The notes: generated by a model from the sequence alone, not told the origin. A stretch of DNA of 34,543 bases from CAZFVY01 sp964522665 (GCA_964522665.1 CAZFVY010000079.1:1-34543); one strand, 5' to 3'. Shown: positions 23,465 to 32,157, numbered from the stretch's first letter. Numbers and translations: made by a program.

Positions 23465-26431
23465 TTATTGCACGAGGCGGACCCGATAATAACGAGTGCC
23501 TCCGGTCTTGAGGGTCGCGTCGGTGACCGTGGCGACGGCGCTGGACGCGGTGATGTCGGGCGTAACGTCGTTCCAGGTGGCGTCAGCCAGCGAGCCTTTC
23601 CATTGCGCTCGATAGGTGTGCCCCGCCGCCGCGCGCCACTGAAGCGTCGGCTTCAGGTTGTTGAGCGTGATGCTCAATTCGTTGATCACCGGCACGGACC
23701 GAGCGTCGCTGGGACTGGAACCCAGGTCGAGTTCATCCCGGTCGAAATAACCATCGCCATCCCGGTCCACGCCGATGCGAAGTCCGCTGCCTGCCGGCGT
23801 TATCGTGTAGGTCAACTCGCGACCCGGGCCAGCCAATTGGAGCAAATCCGACGGCGCGAGGGTTTCCGAGAGCCGGTCGGATTGAAATCGAGCCGACGTC
23901 CGGTCGAAAAACCAGCCACGAGGCAGGCTCTCCTTAAAACCATGCACGACCAAATCAACCCCGTTGGTTGGCGAACTGGCCAAGCCGATCATCGTGGTGA
24001 TCAACGGATCTGCGTCCGGCGCCGAAATGGTGATTTGGCGCCCCACACCCGCCGGGACCTGTTGGTTGGCCGGGCTTGGCTCCAGGGTGTTAACGCTTGC
24101 GGGCAAGGAAAGTAGAAGCGCGATGAGATTCGCCGTGTCACCATCATCCGTAATTGAAAAGCCGTCCTGGAGAAAACGGGTTAATGAATCAACGCGTCCA
24201 TCGTGAAAGAAGCCGAAGCCGGCGCGCCCGTTCGGATGGCTGAAATCGGCTCCGCGTTTCTCATCCAGATTGCGAAGTTGGGAGACCTTGAAAGGCAGGT
24301 TCCTCTCGCGGGGCGAATTGACCAGATTGATATGATGCTCACCGTTCGGACCGAGCGGAATGAGGGCCCGGGGGAAAATAGTCGTATCGGTATCGGTTCC
24401 GAGACCGGTTGGCAACGTGTGACAAAAGTTGCAGGCCGATTTTATATTAAAGTTTTGAATTCCTGCGACCGCGTTGCCAGGCCCCAGCGGCGAGCCGGCG
24501 GGAAGCACGCCACGCCCCAGGGCCACTTCCCCGTCCAAGGGAACATTTGTTGAGAGCGAATTATCCAGGTTCCGTCGCCGGTTGGGCGGGAAATTGACGG
24601 TTGCTAGGAAGTCCTTGAATTCGCGCATTTCGTTGGTCGTCAGCGCGGCGACGGCCGCTTGGAGATTGGTGAAAGTGGGATTGAATTGTTCGATTCCATC
24701 CCGGTCGCCCCGCCAGTGAAATGGTTCATGGCCAATGATGTCCTGCAGGGTCTGAGTGACCATCGGACCCTTCATCGGGTGGTAGTTTTTCGCCGGGTTT
24801 GGCGGCAACGAGAAAGCTGACAGGTAGTTTCGGTTGGGAGGAGAGTCTGAGATCGCATCGCCGGCCGGATTCCCCAGGTCCCAAGCGAGCCGGTCCATTC
24901 GCGCATCGGGATGGCAACTCGCGCAGGAGACCTGTCCCAGCCCTGACGTTTTATGGGTGTCGTAAAAATGGCGCCGTCCGAGTTTGACCGCATTCGGCGT
25001 AGGATCGAAAAGGCGAATCAAGCCGTTCGTCTTGAGCGACAACGTGTCCACCAGGCTGACCGTGGCATCGAACCGATTCAGGACATACAGCTGGTGTTTG
25101 GTTGGATCGAGCGCCAGTCCCGTTGGACCCGAGCCAAGCACGATTCCCGCCTTGGGTTCAAGGCGGTTGCCGTTGGCGTCGAGCACGATCAAATTGCTTG
25201 ATCCCATTCCGGTCACAAAGGCGCGCGCCCCGTCCGCGTCCCAAAGGACACCCCGCGGATCTCCCACCGAGGCGTTGCGAAGCGCCTCGGCGACCAAGTT
25301 GGTCGTATAGTCCAAGTGCGGGTTGAGGTCCTTGACGACCGTGTTGGTTCCCATCGGGTCGGCCAGCGCGACCTCGACCCGGACGAAGACGCCGTTAAGG
25401 ATTGGCTCGAAGCGTACTTGGTTGATGGCGTCGGTGCCGACCACCGTCACGACACCGCTTTGCGGGTTGACAGCGAGATCCATGCAAAGATTCATCAGAC
25501 CCGAAATGTAGGTGACGGCGTAGGATTGGGCGTCAATGACTGCCACGTCATGGTCGGAAAGGTCCCAACCCGGTTGCCGGCCGCTCAGCGTGGCGTTGGT
25601 TCCCGAGACGAAGTCGGACCAATCGCCCCCGTTGTCGTCGATCCAGCGCCCTCGTGCGTCTTTCTTTACGATCAATTCAGCGGGTGGCAGCGGAGTTCCG
25701 TCCGGCAGATTGGGATTCAACGGAGGATACAAGCCGGTTCCCCGGTTGGGCGGCGTATTGGTTCCGTGATAAGGCCCCGTCGGGGCCTCGGTTGCGCTCA
25801 ACGGTGGTGTCACCGAAAGAAGTCCGAAGCGTGGCCCGAGGATGGTCGAAGCATTGCCCGATTCAAAGATCGCAACGTAGAGCTTGGCGCCGTCGGGACT
25901 GACCGCCATCGACCTTGGGCGATCGCCGTCGATGCTGATGACGTTCGTCTTCTGCAACGTGACCGGGTCGAAAACGAGGACGACGTTGTCGCTGCCGCAA
26001 GTGACGAAAGCCCGCCGGGGTGTGCCGGCGAAGGCGACGTCGGCCGGCATCCGCCGAGTGTCGAGCGTGGCGCGAACCCGGTGAGTCGGCACATCCACGA
26101 CGCTGACGGAGTCGGATAGCTTGTTGACCACCCACGCTTCGGAGTTATTGATAAAACGGACCGAGACGGGATCCAGGCCGACCGACACGCTGACGGGTGG
26201 GGCCGGGGTATTTGGGCGGAGATCAATGAGTTCGAGACGATTATCCGGGAGGTTGCAGACCGCGAGGGTGTTGCCATCCGGGCTGAGCGCGACGGGATGG
26301 ACCGGCGCGGTTTCCCAGTTAACAAAGGAGTTGGTGGAGATCGACGGCGACTCCTGGCCGACGCAATTCGCCGAGCGGAGTAGAAAAATGATTAGCGGAA
26401 CGACCGTGGCAAACGAGAAAATTCCCTTCAT
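23465..26431 (-). CDS. exported YVTN beta-propeller protein with two haem c motifs
   Basis: From ATG 26431 the protein has 988 residues; the frame is open 35 codons further up without protein-like sequence. The signal peptide is MKGIFSFATVVPLIIFLLRSANC. Residues about 30-470 form YVTN-type propeller blades (VSPDGAKLYVAIF, GLDPVSVRFINNSEAWVVNKLSDSV split over two strands). Two cytochrome c sites follow: CASCH at about 503-507 and CNFCH at about 667-671. They resemble the two haem domains of MauG/cytochrome c peroxidase-type proteins. A calcium-like DRDGDGYFDRDE segment and the YYRVRLVQ tail end the protein. It is likely a periplasmic or surface redox protein; donor and acceptor are unknown. 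Confidence 0.88.
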   Translation of the reverse strand: MKGIFSFATVVPLIIFLLRSANCVGQESPSISTNSFVNWETAPVHPVALSPDGNTLAVCNLPDNRLELIDLRPNTPAPPVSVSVGLDPVSVRFINNSEAWVVNKLSDSVSVVDVPTHRVRATLDTRRMPADVAFAGTPRRAFVTCGSDNVVLVFDPVTLQKTNVISIDGDRPRSMAVSPDGAKLYVAIFESGNASTILGPRFGLLSVTPPLSATEAPTGPYHGTNTPPNRGTGLYPPLNPNLPDGTPLPPAELIVKKDARGRWIDDNGGDWSDFVSGTNATLSGRQPGWDLSDHDVAVIDAQSYAVTYISGLMNLCMDLAVNPQSGVVTVVGTDAINQVRFEPILNGVFVRVEVALADPMGTNTVVKDLNPHLDYTTNLVAEALRNASVGDPRGVLWDADGARAFVTGMGSSNLIVLDANGNRLEPKAGIVLGSGPTGLALDPTKHQLYVLNRFDATVSLVDTLSLKTNGLIRLFDPTPNAVKLGRRHFYDTHKTSGLGQVSCASCHPDARMDRLAWDLGNPAGDAISDSPPNRNYLSAFSLPPNPAKNYHPMKGPMVTQTLQDIIGHEPFHWRGDRDGIEQFNPTFTNLQAAVAALTTNEMREFKDFLATVNFPPNRRRNLDNSLSTNVPLDGEVALGRGVLPAGSPLGPGNAVAGIQNFNIKSACNFCHTLPTGLGTDTDTTIFPRALIPLGPNGEHHINLVNSPRERNLPFKVSQLRNLDEKRGADFSHPNGRAGFGFFHDGRVDSLTRFLQDGFSITDDGDTANLIALLLSLPASVNTLEPSPANQQVPAGVGRQITISAPDADPLITTMIGLASSPTNGVDLVVHGFKESLPRGWFFDRTSARFQSDRLSETLAPSDLLQLAGPGRELTYTITPAGSGLRIGVDRDGDGYFDRDELDLGSSPSDARSVPVINELSITLNNLKPTLQWRAAAGHTYRAQWKGSLADATWNDVTPDITASSAVATVTDATLKTGGTRYYRVRLVQ

Positions 26432-26632
26432 CCGCAGAGCGTTTAGCAGAGCGATTCGTGCCAGCCAAGCCTTGAGTTTTGCGGTTTTCGACCCCGAAGT
26501 TTTACCGTTGATCCCGGGCGGACGCCGCCACACCAACTCCGTTTGGGGCCTTGCGGCGTCGCGGTCGTCCCGAGCCTCGTCGCGGTCGATGCTTTGTCAG
26601 GCCGGAGCGAGAGCGAAAGCGGAGCAAAGCCT

Positions 26633-26642
26633 NNNNNNNNNN
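26633..26642. other. assembly gap (10 N)
   Basis: Ten unknown bases join two contigs. The true distance is unknown, so genes may be missing between the cytochrome/propeller gene and the M14 peptidase gene. The stop of the M14 gene is only 18 bases to the right, and its C-terminus appears complete. Confidence 0.95.
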
Positions 26643-26660
26643 CCCACCGATGACTGGCAG

Positions 26661-27488
26661 TTACAAATTCGGCGCGTAGGCGATGAATTTGCGGTATTCG
26701 GAGAGAATCGTTTGCAGCGCGACGATGAGGGCTTGCCGCTTCTGGTACTGCGGGGCGTTCTGCAAGATTTCGAAGATGATCTCGAACGGACGCGGGCGGC
26801 TTTTGGGCGGAGCGCTGAGGACGCCGTGGTAGCCGTCAAAAATGATGCTGTCGCGGGCGGTGAAACCGTCGATCACGTTGTTACGATTCCGCGGCAGGAT
26901 TGATTCGGCGGCGGCGAGCGCGGGCCGCAGGAGATGCTTGGCGAGCGTCGCGCCCCGCACGAAGCCATACAGACCGTGGCTCGTGTCGTCCGTGTGCAGG
27001 GAGATCATCCCGTGAAACGCGTGCCGCGTGATCTCCTCTTGCAGCAAGGCGACCTCCGGTTCGCGCGAATTATTCCAGAATTCGCGGTTCAGGTCTCGGC
27101 CGCGGCGGGAGACGCGCGTGTTGTCCTCAAATCCGGTCGGATTGCAAACCGGGTAAACGAAGAGGCAATACCCGGTCGCCAGTTCGGGGTTCCGCTCAAG
27201 CAAACTAAGAAACTCGACCAAGGCATAGGAGCCTTCCGGTTCGTCGCCGTGAATGCCCGCGAAAATCCCAATGCGGATCGGCTCGTCGCCGCCTTTGGGT
27301 CCGACGAACAAGTAACGCGGCAATTCGTAGTCTTGCGCGTCGTTTTGGAATCGTCCCACCGGCTTCGCGAGCAGACTCTCCGAGTTGCGAGCCAAGCGGT
27401 CGAGCGGTGCGACGAGATCGTTAACCGACCGTTTCGCGCGCAGCGATACAACCGATTGACGTTGAGCAAGTTGAATAGATGGATTCAT
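26661..27488 (-). CDS. M14-family zinc carboxypeptidase/deacylase-like protein
   Basis: This 275-residue protein belongs to the succinylglutamate desuccinylase/aspartoacylase side of the M14 fold. The zinc ligands are visible: His80 and Glu83 in GIHGDEPEG and His165 in ISLHTDD. The substrate-binding motif NPTGFEDNTRVSRRGRDLNR is at about 116-135, and the likely catalytic Glu236 is in RPFEIIFE. No signal peptide is seen, so it is probably cytoplasmic. It could hydrolyse an N-acyl amino acid or trim a peptide such as a muropeptide; the substrate is unknown. A well-formed promoter lies about 150 bases upstream, overlapped by a palindrome. Confidence 0.87.
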   Translation of the reverse strand: MNPSIQLAQRQSVVSLRAKRSVNDLVAPLDRLARNSESLLAKPVGRFQNDAQDYELPRYLFVGPKGGDEPIRIGIFAGIHGDEPEGSYALVEFLSLLERNPELATGYCLFVYPVCNPTGFEDNTRVSRRGRDLNREFWNNSREPEVALLQEEITRHAFHGMISLHTDDTSHGLYGFVRGATLAKHLLRPALAAAESILPRNRNNVIDGFTARDSIIFDGYHGVLSAPPKSRPRPFEIIFEILQNAPQYQKRQALIVALQTILSEYRKFIAYAPNL

Positions 27489-27638
27489 GGGTGTCTGGTC
27501 AAGCCTCGGTTGCGCGACGAGCGATGTTTTCGCTTTTTCACGGCGCTCCCTTTCACGTGGGCGCGGGCGGCTCGTTTCGCAAATATTTTCATCGGACTAT
27601 TCGCGATGCATCAGGCGATCCATCGCGTGTTGAATAGG

Positions 27639-27674
27639 ACAATACGCGAATTGTCTATTATGTCAATAGATAAT
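27639..27674 (-). promoter_or_regulatory. promoter with overlapping palindromic operator for the M14 gene
   Basis: On the minus strand TTGACA (27666-27661) is a perfect -35 box. After 16 bases comes TATTGT (27644-27639), four of six for a -10. An imperfect palindrome, ATTGTCTATT and AATAGATAAT around a 5-base centre (27650-27674), covers the -35 box, a typical place for a repressor. The island is AT-rich in GC-rich surroundings. The leader to the M14 start would be about 145 bases. Confidence 0.5.
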
Positions 27675-27698
27675 ATCGCTTTATTTGCCGCAGCAGCC

Positions 27699-28265
27699 TT
27701 AGTCCGTCCCGTTAGCCCGCAAAACCGTCGAGGCGGTGTAAAGCGGCGCCGACGGCGGATTCTGACGCGCTTGACGCGCCAGCAAATCATCCAGGCTATC
27801 AAGTGAGCGGTTCGCGGCCGACTGATAGTTGGAAAGCGTCGGGTCCAGGTTAACGCCACCGCCGCGCGCCAACGTCGCCGGCGCGTTGCCGCGCGGCCGT
27901 TCCTGCGGTGTTTCCCGCGAACCTAACCACGCCCATACCAAGACGACCGCCAGCACGCCTTCCGCCGCCAGATACCAACGGAATCGGCGTTCCCGCGCGG
28001 GGGACGAACCATTTTGCGGCGCCGAAAGTCCGGCCTCCTCGCGCAGCGCCCGCGTCACCCGTTGATGAAACGCCGCGCTGGCCGCAAGCTCCGGCCCGCG
28101 CTCCAGCGCTGAAATATCCGCGGTAATTTTCGCGATCTCGCTCGCGTAAGCGCGACAACCGGCGCACGTTTCGAGATGCACGCGCAACGCCCGCGCCTCA
28201 ACCGGCTCCAACCCGTCCACCGCGAGCAGCGCGATCGGCATTCGGTTTTTCGGACAAGGATTCAT
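27699..28265 (-). CDS. zinc-finger (zf-HC2) transmembrane anti-sigma factor
   Basis: This 188-residue protein has an N-terminal zinc-binding anti-sigma domain with the HxxxCxxC motif His30-Cys34-Cys37 and Cys4 as a possible fourth ligand. A single membrane helix (about 93-115, WYLAAEGVLAVVLVWAWLGS) and an extracytoplasmic tail of about 70 residues follow. It would bind and hold the ECF sigma factor encoded directly upstream. Its ATG overlaps the sigma stop (ATGA), so the two are made in a fixed ratio. Release probably follows regulated proteolysis; the signal is unknown. It differs from the cupin-type anti-sigma factor at 1326, so the window holds two mechanistically different switches. Confidence 0.88.
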   Translation of the reverse strand: MNPCPKNRMPIALLAVDGLEPVEARALRVHLETCAGCRAYASEIAKITADISALERGPELAASAAFHQRVTRALREEAGLSAPQNGSSPARERRFRWYLAAEGVLAVVLVWAWLGSRETPQERPRGNAPATLARGGGVNLDPTLSNYQSAANRSLDSLDDLLARQARQNPPSAPLYTASTVLRANGTD

Positions 28266-28912
28266 ACGCCTCCAAATCTTGATCTAAACGCCTGCCGAAG
28301 CAACCCGAGCGGACCCGAGGACTCGGGCGCCCCGCCGAGCGCGCGCATCGCGCGGAGTTTCTCCAACGCGTTGAACAGCCGCGATTTCACCGTGCCGACT
28401 GAACAATCCAGCGCGGCGGCGATGCCTTCGAGCGAATGATCCACGTAAAAGCGCAGGTAAATGACTTGTTGATGTTTCGCGGGTAAGGCCTCGATACAGC
28501 GATGCACCATCGCCGCGCGTTCCTGAAGCTGGACCGCCTCGTCGGGCCGAAGCTCGAGGTCGGGCAAAGCGCCGACGTGGGCCAGAACGTCATCGCGATC
28601 AGAAGTCGCCAACGCGGAGAATGACAGCGGCCGCTTCTGACGCACCGTATTGCGGTAACGATTCAACAGAATGGCGCACAGCCAGGTAAAAAACTGACAC
28701 CGCCCATTGTAGCGCCGCAAACAGCGCCACGCCTCGACCAAAGTGTCTTGCGCCAAATCCTCCGCCAGCGCCTCGTTCGCGCAGAGCGTCATTGCCTGCC
28801 GCAGCAAGCGCCCTTCGTAGGACCGGCATAGCTCCCCGAAGGCCTCGGCGTCACCGGCTTGCGCCTGGTCGAGGAGACCGCGGGTCTCTGGAGCTTCGCT
28901 CACCACGAGCAT
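28262..28912 (-). CDS. ECF-type RNA polymerase sigma factor
   Basis: From ATG 28912 the protein has 216 residues. Region 2 is at about 15-95 (AGDAEAFGELCRSYEGRLLR, then LAEDLAQDTLVEAWRCLRRY and WLCAILLNRYRNTVRQ). Region 4 is at about 130-190 (LPAKHQQVIYLRFYVDHSLE, then AAALDCSVGTVKSRLFNALE). The frame stays open to 29062, but that would overlap the end of the upstream gene by 56 bases, so the 28912 start is preferred. It forms a coupled pair with the downstream zf-HC2 anti-sigma gene. The C-terminal tail beyond region 4 is short and basic. Confidence 0.92.
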   Translation of the reverse strand: MLVVSEAPETRGLLDQAQAGDAEAFGELCRSYEGRLLRQAMTLCANEALAEDLAQDTLVEAWRCLRRYNGRCQFFTWLCAILLNRYRNTVRQKRPLSFSALATSDRDDVLAHVGALPDLELRPDEAVQLQERAAMVHRCIEALPAKHQQVIYLRFYVDHSLEGIAAALDCSVGTVKSRLFNALEKLRAMRALGGAPESSGPLGLLRQAFRSRFGGV

Positions 28913-29006
28913 CGTTGGACTCAGGCTGAACACGCTTTCACCGTACACGAACGGGCCGGACAATTCCACTTGCGAATCGTCCGGCTCGGCGCCTCGAAAG
29001 CGGGAA

Positions 29007-30251
29007 TCATTGAGTAGCGGCCTTCCCTGCGTTCCTGCCATTGACGTTGAACGCCGGACCATCCCGCTCGACGAAGATCATCACCTCGGGAAACCCGCGT
29101 CCGGCGTAGGCCGACTTCAGTTGAAAGCCGCGCTCGACCCCTTCAAACACGAACCGTTGCAACTCGAATGGGCCACTGCCGCAGGGATCAATCACTTTCT
29201 GCAAACCATCCGGCCCGTTCAACCGATACTCAATCGCCGCCCGCACCATCGCCAATTCCGCGAGGATCCCGAATTCGCGCGGCCGGGCCTTTTCGATGGC
29301 CGGGAAGGTTTCGGCGACCAGCGGGTTTTTGGACTGCCGCAGTTCCGCGGCGAACCGCGTAACCTGTTGTTCGTACTCCGCGACGGGCAACTCCGCGATC
29401 TTCGCCAGCCGGTCGAACAGCGGCTCCTCCTCTTCGAGTAGTCGCAGCGCGCCGGCGCTGGAACCGCCGGTCACATCATTCAATTGTCGCCAGGTCGAAC
29501 TCGTCTCCTGCGCGCCGTCTGAGTCCCGCACGTCCGGGTACACTTCGTGGAGCAACGCCATGGTGGCAGCGTCCGGCGCCGGATTCGTCCGCTGCAGCTC
29601 CATGATCCGGCGCTTGAGCCAGTCGTGCGAAAGCGACTTTTCCATCGCGATCCCCGTGGACATCGTGCCGCGGGGCGGCGCCGCGTCGAAACCCGCGGCT
29701 AATTGCTTCAGCGAATCCGCGTTGAGTTGATAAAAGTTCTCCGCGATGGCGCCGCAGACAATATTCTCGCCGGCGATTTGCACGAGGATTGAAATGAGCG
29801 TGCGATCACTCGACGCGCGCCGCGCGAGCGTCAAGCCCGCGAGCAAATCTTCACAAGCGTCCGCCTGCCGTCCCTGCTGCAACGCCCACATCGCGCGCAA
29901 CCGCGCGTTCTGGATCACCCCGCGAACGCGGCCGAGCTGGGGCAGCAGCGTGTACGGCCCGGCGCTTTGATCAATCCCCCAATCGCACGGCGCCGTCGCC
30001 TGGACCGCCCGACGCACCGCCTCGAATTGATTTCCGAACCGGCTCACGAGACTCCCAAACCGATCGGGCAGTCGCTGGCCGCGCCACATGTTCGTGGCCA
30101 GATAGTCCCGATCAGCCGCCGGCAAATCCGGCGCCAGTAAAAACGCCTGATAATACTGGAGCGCGGGGTTGATGTTCGTCCCGCCGTAACTCGCGAGCGC
30201 GCCGACCGCGGCGAGGGCGGCGACGGTCAAAGGCATCCAATTAAATTTCAT
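29007..30251 (-). CDS. exported protein of unknown function
   Basis: This 414-residue protein starts with a signal peptide (MKFNWMPLTVAALAAVGALASYGG) and then NINPALQYYQAFLLAPDLPAADRDYL, after which it is mostly helical. Repeated short helices around RARLRAMWALQQGRQADACEDLLAGLTLARR (split over two) suggest a TPR-like solenoid in the middle. The C-terminus ends FPEVMIFVERDGPAFNVNG. I do not recognise a named family, but this kind of protein is plausible beside ECF sigma genes in this phylum (impression, not checked). It precedes the sigma/anti-sigma pair by 94 bases on the same strand, so it may share the operon or be part of the signal input. Confidence 0.8.
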   Translation of the reverse strand: MKFNWMPLTVAALAAVGALASYGGTNINPALQYYQAFLLAPDLPAADRDYLATNMWRGQRLPDRFGSLVSRFGNQFEAVRRAVQATAPCDWGIDQSAGPYTLLPQLGRVRGVIQNARLRAMWALQQGRQADACEDLLAGLTLARRASSDRTLISILVQIAGENIVCGAIAENFYQLNADSLKQLAAGFDAAPPRGTMSTGIAMEKSLSHDWLKRRIMELQRTNPAPDAATMALLHEVYPDVRDSDGAQETSSTWRQLNDVTGGSSAGALRLLEEEEPLFDRLAKIAELPVAEYEQQVTRFAAELRQSKNPLVAETFPAIEKARPREFGILAELAMVRAAIEYRLNGPDGLQKVIDPCGSGPFELQRFVFEGVERGFQLKSAYAGRGFPEVMIFVERDGPAFNVNGRNAGKAATQ

Positions 30252-30844
30252 AAAATCTTCGGGTTGTTTCGACCTTCAATCGAGGGTCCGCACGACCATT
30301 AATAACCACGACCCGCCAATTGGTTCACTAAACCTGAAAACGGAACTACGAACGCGCCAGATCGAGTGTGGCTTTGGTGCAGAAACGGTTTGGAAAAAGC
30401 GAAGCCATTCCCGGACGGGCGCGAAGCTTCATTCTCAAATCAGAGCTTGTCAGGACCTAATTCGCCAGCTCGGGCAACCTCCAAATTGCTTGACGGATCA
30501 CGTTGGGTTTGAGCGAAAAGGGATAGGTCGAACGGACCGCGCCGGGGCTTGAACGGCGTGACGCAGGCGGACCAAACGGTGTAAGCTTTTGCGGCGAAAG
30601 CGCTTTCGAACCACGCCGGGAGCAGCGAAGGAAAGCGATCGCCCCGAAAAGAAGCTTTGCCCTAGGGGCCAATTCATGGCACACTACAAAAACGGCCGGC
30701 TGCGTCCGTGAGTCCACAGCCTGAAACCACGCGTGGTTGCAGCGATCCCGAACTGGCGCTTAAAGGCAACCTCAGTTCGCCGGAGATCGCCGCCAACAAG
30801 CCGTCGCTGGCCGTGATACGGTGGCCTTTTAAGTTGAAGATGTT
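30252..30844. other. divergent intergenic region
   Basis: This 593-base stretch between the divergent genes at 30251 and 30845 shows no convincing gene; the open frame 30457-30717 is Arg/Pro/Ser-rich and lacks a ribosome site. It must hold the promoters of both flanking genes. The one clear element is the palindrome at 30595-30608. Confidence 0.6.
30595..30608. promoter_or_regulatory. CGAAAGCGCTTTCG palindrome, LacI-type operator candidate
   Basis: This perfect 14-base palindrome with a central GCGC has the GAAAnCGnTTTC look of LacI/GalR-family operators. It lies midway between two divergent genes, about 235 bases from the plus-strand start. No LacI-family gene is in the window, so the regulator would be encoded elsewhere. 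Confidence 0.4.
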
Positions 30845-31075
30845 ATGAAACCGAAAATTAGAACGGGTACTACCCAGTTGGAAAAAGGCCAGCTTTGGGA
30901 GATGAAAGATGTCCATATCGAAATCGTCGAACTGGGCAAGCACCTTACGCACTACCGGTTGTTCCACAAGTCCAAGCAAAAGCGGGTGCCGATCAGTCTG
31001 GACAAGATTCAGACGGTTCAAGATTATCTGATCGCCAATCACGCGGTGCTGGCCAAGAGCGTTCAAACCAACTAA
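30845..31075 (+). CDS. small conserved-looking protein of unknown function
   Basis: This 76-residue protein reads as a compact soluble fold: MKPKIRTGTTQLEKGQLWEM, then DVHIEIVELGKHLTHYRLF, and a basic helix ending SLDKIQTVQDYLIANHAVL. The alternating strand pattern and many Lys residues suggest a small nucleic-acid or protein binder, but no known family is recognised. It has a clear ATG, no signal peptide, and codon use like real genes in this window. The Sel1-repeat lipoprotein gene follows 26 bases downstream, so the two may be co-transcribed. Confidence 0.7.
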   Translation: MKPKIRTGTTQLEKGQLWEMKDVHIEIVELGKHLTHYRLFHKSKQKRVPISLDKIQTVQDYLIANHAVLAKSVQTN

Positions 31076-31101
31076 ACCTCGTTCGCCGGCCGCGCCGGCT
31101 A

Positions 31102-31680
31102 ATGCAAACCTTGATGAAGTTTCGCATTCCGTTACGGGTGATCATCACCGCGATGGGCTTGCTCCTCGGCGGCGCCGCCTGCCATCGGGTGGACGACTTT
31201 GTCGAGACCAAGACGAACGCCGAGAAGGGCGATTACCGCGCGCAATACGGTCTCGGCTTGGCCTACGAGAGTGGCGACCACGTTGAGCGGGATTTTGTCG
31301 AGGCGGCCAAATGGTATCGAAAATCGGCCGATCAGGGCTATGACCGGGCGCAGGACGCATTGGGCTGGCTCTATCGGGACGGCAAAGGCGTGCGGCAGGA
31401 CGATAATGAAGCCGATCATTGGTTCCGTCTGGCCGCGAATCAGGGCCATGCCAACGCGCAAACGATTTTGGCCGTCCAGTACGCGGCAGGCCGCGGAGTT
31501 CCGCACGACTACGTGCAGGCCTATCGCTGGGCGTTTCTCGCGAACAAGCAAGGCAACATCCAAGCCGCTCGGCTCATGGAGGAATTCAAAAAGGAAATGA
31601 GCTCTTCCCAGGTCGCCGACGCGGAACATCAAGCCGGCGAGTTCGTCCCCAAGCGATCGGCTGTCCCCCCCGGAAACTAG
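31102..31680 (+). CDS. Sel1-repeat (TPR-like) lipoprotein
   Basis: From ATG 31102 the protein has 192 residues; ATG 31114 is an alternative. The N-terminus is a signal peptide with a lipobox-like end, LLLGGAAC (Cys27), which suggests anchoring by lipidation. Three Sel1 repeats follow at about 44-79, 80-115 and 116-151, with the typical AAKWYRKSADQGYDRAQ, GWLYRDGKGV and YAAGRGVPHDYVQAYRWAF patterns. Sel1 proteins are scaffolds for envelope complexes. The function here is unknown. The frame is open upstream over the small gene at 30845, but that part is a shadow. Confidence 0.87.
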   Translation: MQTLMKFRIPLRVIITAMGLLLGGAACHRVDDFVETKTNAEKGDYRAQYGLGLAYESGDHVERDFVEAAKWYRKSADQGYDRAQDALGWLYRDGKGVRQDDNEADHWFRLAANQGHANAQTILAVQYAAGRGVPHDYVQAYRWAFLANKQGNIQAARLMEEFKKEMSSSQVADAEHQAGEFVPKRSAVPPGN

Positions 31681-32157
31681 ACCGAGCTTAACGCGTACTG
31701 AATTCCGGACGCGTGAGGCTTTCCTTCCCGTCGGACGCCGTCATCTCCATGAACCGTTGGTTGACTGGCGCTCCCGTCGGTTGAACGATCTCGACAAAAC
31801 CCGAAGCAGAGCGATGGAAGTTCGTGCTCTGGCGGATGCCATTGACGCCGACACCTGGCGGGAAGCTCAACTGATCTCTCCGGGCGTAGTCTCGCCTCTT
31901 CCCAATCGTTGCGCCTCGGTGGCCTCGCTCGACCGTCGGCGCCGCGCTCGCCGTTAGAAGAAAAGAATCCGGCGTGGACCTCGAAGCAACGAGTCCACGC
32001 CGTTTCGACGTGCGGAACCGTGGGAAGCTCAGGCGCCCGTCAAAATCCTTTCGCCGTTTACCTGATTCATGTTTGGCTCGTTCTTTTTGGCGCTGCGCCA
32101 GCGGGTTTTGTTTGCCGCTGGCGCAGACGCCGTGAGCGTGCTCGCAGCTTTCGCGGG
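31681..32157. other. intergenic region with a possible gene fragment
   Basis: No intact gene is evident in these 477 bases between converging genes. On the minus strand 31688-31870 has a frame with FHRSASGFVEIVQPTGAPVN and RFMEMTASDG, which looks protein-like but has no good start. It may be the C-terminal relic of an exported protein. The plus-strand frame at 31757-31957 is Arg/Ala-rich and not convincing. A strong hairpin lies at 32089-32131. Confidence 0.4.
32089..32131. terminator. strong hairpin after amtB
   Basis: CTGCGCCAGCGG at 32093-32104 pairs perfectly with CCGCTGGCGCAG at 32115-32126. Four more pairs (32089-32092 with 32128-32131) follow across one bulged A. The stem lies 27 bases past the amtB stop. 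In the amtB direction it is followed by an A-run rather than a T-run, so it is not a standard intrinsic terminator; an RNA-stabilising 3' end is an alternative. Confidence 0.5.

Noticed and set aside
31757..31957. 66-codon plus-strand frame after the Sel1 gene
   Set aside because: Arg/Ala-rich, no ribosome site, and no similarity to any family I know.
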